Positions 4,582 through 6,699 of a stretch of 6,699 bases of DNA are shown one piece after another. The stretch lies in NCBI GenBank assembly GCA_964505295.1, contig CAZDHR010000388.1, positions 1-6,699 on the forward strand, given 5' to 3'. The notes under the pieces were generated by a model. It ran no database searches. It worked only from the letters and a program-made list of their open reading frames with translations, and was not told the origin of the DNA. Source of the DNA: DATKZH01 sp964505295 (lineage in GTDB: Bacteria; Planctomycetota; Planctomycetia; Pirellulales; Thermoguttaceae). Position 1 is the first letter of the stretch, and every line of letters starts with the position of its first letter. The position numbers and the translations under genes were made by a program.

Positions 4582-6699
4582 ATGAGATTTGCGAAGCTTG
4601 TTCGGATTGGCGTGCTCGGCTGGCTCCTGGGGGCCGCTTGTTCGGCGTGGGCCGGCGATTGGCCCACGTATCGGGCCGACGCGGCACGCAGCGGCTACTC
4701 CCCCGAGCCCCTTCCCGCCCGGCTGGAGCTGCGCTGGGTGCATCGCGGCCGGGCGCCCTGCCCGGCCTGGCCCACTTCGGCGCGAATCACGTACGATTTC
4801 GTCCACCATCCGATTCTCGTGGGCGATACGGTCGTCGTCGGCAGCACGTCGGACGACACCGTGGTGGCCCTCGACGCGGCCACCGGCCGGCGCCGATGGA
4901 CGTTCTTTGCCGGCGGCCCGGTCCGGTTTGCACCGGCGGCCTGGCGCGACCGGGTGTTCGTGGCCGGCGACGATGGGTGGCTTTACGCCCTGTCGCTCGA
5001 CGACGGAACGCTCCTCTGGAAACACCGTGGAGGTCCCAACGAGCGGAAGTGCCTGGGCAACGGGCGGATGATCTCGCGCTGGCCGGCCCGCGGCGGCCCG
5101 GTGATCCTCGACGACACCGTCTACTACGCGGCGGGCATCTGGCCCAGCGACGGCGTCTACCTGCACGCCCTCCAGGCGGCGACCGGCGACGTGCTTTGGA
5201 CCAACGACCGCACGGGCCGCCTCCAGATGCCACAGCCGCATGGGGGAGCAAACGCCCTCAGCGGCGTGACGCCGCAGGGTTACCTCGTGGCAACGGAGAA
5301 ACGCCTGTTCGTGCCCACCGGACGTGCCGTCCCCGCCGCGTTTCGCCGCGCCGACGGCGAGCTGGAATACTACCGCTTGCAGCAGAACGGATCGATGGGC
5401 GGCGCCCGGGCCCTGGTCGCCGACCGATTCGTCGTCAACGCGGGCTGCTTCCTGGAGCGAGAGACGGGCAATCTCGCCGCGCGAGCCGGCCGCGGCCTGT
5501 TCAGCGCGCTCCCGGACGGAGTGCTGCGGTTCACCGGCAGTACGCTCCTGGCGTCCCGTTGGGGTGACGTCGAAACGCACGACCGCAAAGGCAACCCCGT
5601 GCGCTACCGGGGCCTCGAGCAGTACGCCAAGATAGACCTGGACGACGACCCGGAGCCGGTTCGCCGGGCAGCGCGTGCCCTGGAAAGCCTGCCGGCGCTC
5701 GCGAACCTCTTCCAAACCGGCGTCGTGTTCAAGGAAGCCGATGCCGACGTCGCCCGGCAAACCGGCCTGGAACGGACCCTGGCCCAGGCCAGACCCGACG
5801 TCGAGCGGCTGGGAGCCGACGTCCGTCCGTTCTTGGCCACCACCTACCAGCGCGCCCACGAAGTCATCGCCGCCGGGCGCGAAGCCGTCTGCGGCACGCG
5901 GGGCTCCGTCGCCGTCGTCGATCTCGCCTCCCAACAGGTGCGATGGACCCATGAGATCGACGGAGACGCCGCCGGGCTGGCCGCCGCGGGCGGGGTCCTC
6001 CTGGTCGCCACCACCCACGGCGCGCTCTATTGCTTCGCGGAACCCTCGCCGGCCACGCCATCACAAGCCGAAACGGTCACCGCGGCGGGCGCGACCACGA
6101 CGCAGCCGACGACGGGGCCAACCGCAGACGTCGACTATGCCCGGGCTGCGGAGGAAATCCTCGAGAAGAGCGGCGTGTCGGAAGGCATTTGTCTCGACCT
6201 CGGATGCGGCGCCGGACAACTCGCCGCGGAGTTGGTCCGCCGCTCCCGGCTCCACGTGATCGGAATCGAAGCAGACCCCACCCAGGTCGGGCGGGCACGA
6301 CGCATGCTGGCCGCCGCGGGCCTCTACGGCAACCGGGTGACCATCCACTACGGCGATCCGGCCGACTCCGGCTACCCGCGCTACGTCGCCAACCTGATTG
6401 TCTCCTCGCAGCAGCTTGCAGAGCCTTCCACGGCGATCGAGCGGGCAGAGGTCCGCAGGATGCAGCGTCCCTGCGGGGGCGTGGTCTGTCTCGGGCCGTT
6501 GGGGAAGCTGGAGGTCGAGCGACGCGGCCCGCTTGCGGGCGCCGGCCAATGGACTCATCAGAATTCCGACGCGGCCAATACCCTGTGCTCGGCGGATGAG
6601 TTGGTCCGCGGTCCGCTGGAGGCTTGCTGGTATCGCGACGGGGTGCTGGAGATCCCGGACCGCCATGCCCAGGGGCCCGCCCCGCTTTTCAACCGCGGG
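4582..6699 (+). CDS. Secreted PQQ-like beta-propeller protein with embedded SAM-methyltransferase domain, 3'-truncated by window edge
   Basis: A single frame stays open for 706 codons to the window end. The ATG at 4582 is preceded by GGAAG with a 5-nt spacer and begins a signal peptide, with core IGVLGWLLGAAC and cleavage after AWA24. DWPTYRADAARSG (26-38) opens a PQQ/BamB-like propeller. Blade motifs are VALDAATGRRRWTF (95-108), ALSLDDGTLLWKH (136-148), ALQAATGDVLWTN (196-208) and VVDLASQQVRWTH (445-457). About 353-435 is mostly helical and charged, without propeller motifs. An Ala/Thr/Pro linker (486-517) leads to a class I methyltransferase domain: motif I LDLGCGAG at 538-545, acidic Glu563 in VIGIEADP, and NLIVSS at 604-609. 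The visible end, APLFNRG, resembles the lead into another blade. I recall this architecture from planctomycetes. PQQ itself is probably not bound, and the function is unknown. Large open frames on the opposite strand here are GC-driven shadows. Confidence 0.93.
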   Translation, partial: MRFAKLVRIGVLGWLLGAACSAWAGDWPTYRADAARSGYSPEPLPARLELRWVHRGRAPCPAWPTSARITYDFVHHPILVGDTVVVGSTSDDTVVALDAATGRRRWTFFAGGPVRFAPAAWRDRVFVAGDDGWLYALSLDDGTLLWKHRGGPNERKCLGNGRMISRWPARGGPVILDDTVYYAAGIWPSDGVYLHALQAATGDVLWTNDRTGRLQMPQPHGGANALSGVTPQGYLVATEKRLFVPTGRAVPAAFRRADGELEYYRLQQNGSMGGARALVADRFVVNAGCFLERETGNLAARAGRGLFSALPDGVLRFTGSTLLASRWGDVETHDRKGNPVRYRGLEQYAKIDLDDDPEPVRRAARALESLPALANLFQTGVVFKEADADVARQTGLERTLAQARPDVERLGADVRPFLATTYQRAHEVIAAGREAVCGTRGSVAVVDLASQQVRWTHEIDGDAAGLAAAGGVLLVATTHGALYCFAEPSPATPSQAETVTAAGATTTQPTTGPTADVDYARAAEEILEKSGVSEGICLDLGCGAGQLAAELVRRSRLHVIGIEADPTQVGRARRMLAAAGLYGNRVTIHYGDPADSGYPRYVANLIVSSQQLAEPSTAIERAEVRRMQRPCGGVVCLGPLGKLEVERRGPLAGAGQWTHQNSDAANTLCSADELVRGPLEACWYRDGVLEIPDRHAQGPAPLFNRG

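Noticed and set aside
4582..4656. Lipoprotein signal in the propeller protein (Cys20 in LLGAAC)
   Set aside because: The residue at -3 is Gly rather than Leu, Val or Ile, so the lipobox is poor. The AWA-G site four residues on fits signal peptidase I better.
4540..6018. Long minus-strand open frame (492 codons) opposite the propeller gene
   Set aside because: The translation is low-complexity (Gly, Arg, Ala, Val) with no recognisable domain. The plus strand carries clear PQQ-blade and methyltransferase motifs. It is a shadow of GC-rich codon usage.
4582..6699. Quinoprotein dehydrogenase using PQQ
   Set aside because: I see no catalytic Asp/Ca site pattern or vicinal disulfide of PQQ alcohol dehydrogenases. 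The blades look BamB-like, so the PQQ name describes the fold only.

Overview
The window is GC-rich and contains four protein-coding genes, two of them cut by the window edges. No rRNA, tRNA, CRISPR array or transposase is visible. The gene set points to a planctomycete, probably of the Pirellula/Rhodopirellula type. It combines a RibBA of the form seen there, two unlike secreted formylglycine sulfatases side by side, a secreted PQQ-type beta-propeller fused to a methyltransferase fold, and a palindromic intergenic repeat of a kind I recall from planctomycete genomes. This assignment rests on recognition, not on a search.

Layout. Positions 2-847 (+) hold the 3' part of ribBA, covering the end of the DHBP-synthase domain and all of GTP cyclohydrolase II. 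A 50-bp convergent gap follows, with no clear terminator. Positions 898-2568 (-) encode a secreted sulfatase resembling heparan N-sulfatase (SGSH). Its true start is set by a strong Shine-Dalgarno at 2574-2579, 68 codons inside the longest open frame. Positions 2569-2783 are a 215-bp non-coding gap. It contains a 114-bp element with 31-bp terminal inverted repeats (28/31 matching), each of which is itself a hairpin, plus a second hairpin block. Positions 2784-4382 (-) encode a second secreted sulfatase of arylsulfatase-A-like type. Positions 4383-4581 are a divergent control region. From 4582 to the window end (+) runs a 706-codon frame without a stop: signal peptide, PQQ/BamB-like propeller blades, an unexplained helical insertion, a Thr/Ala/Pro-rich linker, a class I SAM-methyltransferase domain, and what looks like the start of more propeller.

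How the genes relate. The two sulfatases are probably co-transcribed from the divergent region, sulfatase 2 first, and would remove sulfate esters or N-sulfates from polysaccharides outside the cytoplasm. The repeat lies between them and could uncouple or attenuate expression of the second cistron. The propeller-methyltransferase gene shares the divergent region but shows no obvious biochemical link to the sulfatases. ribBA is housekeeping riboflavin synthesis, on a separate convergent transcript.

I found no defence system, retroelement or structured-RNA system. The most unusual objects are the secreted propeller-methyltransferase fusion and the palindromic repeat pair.
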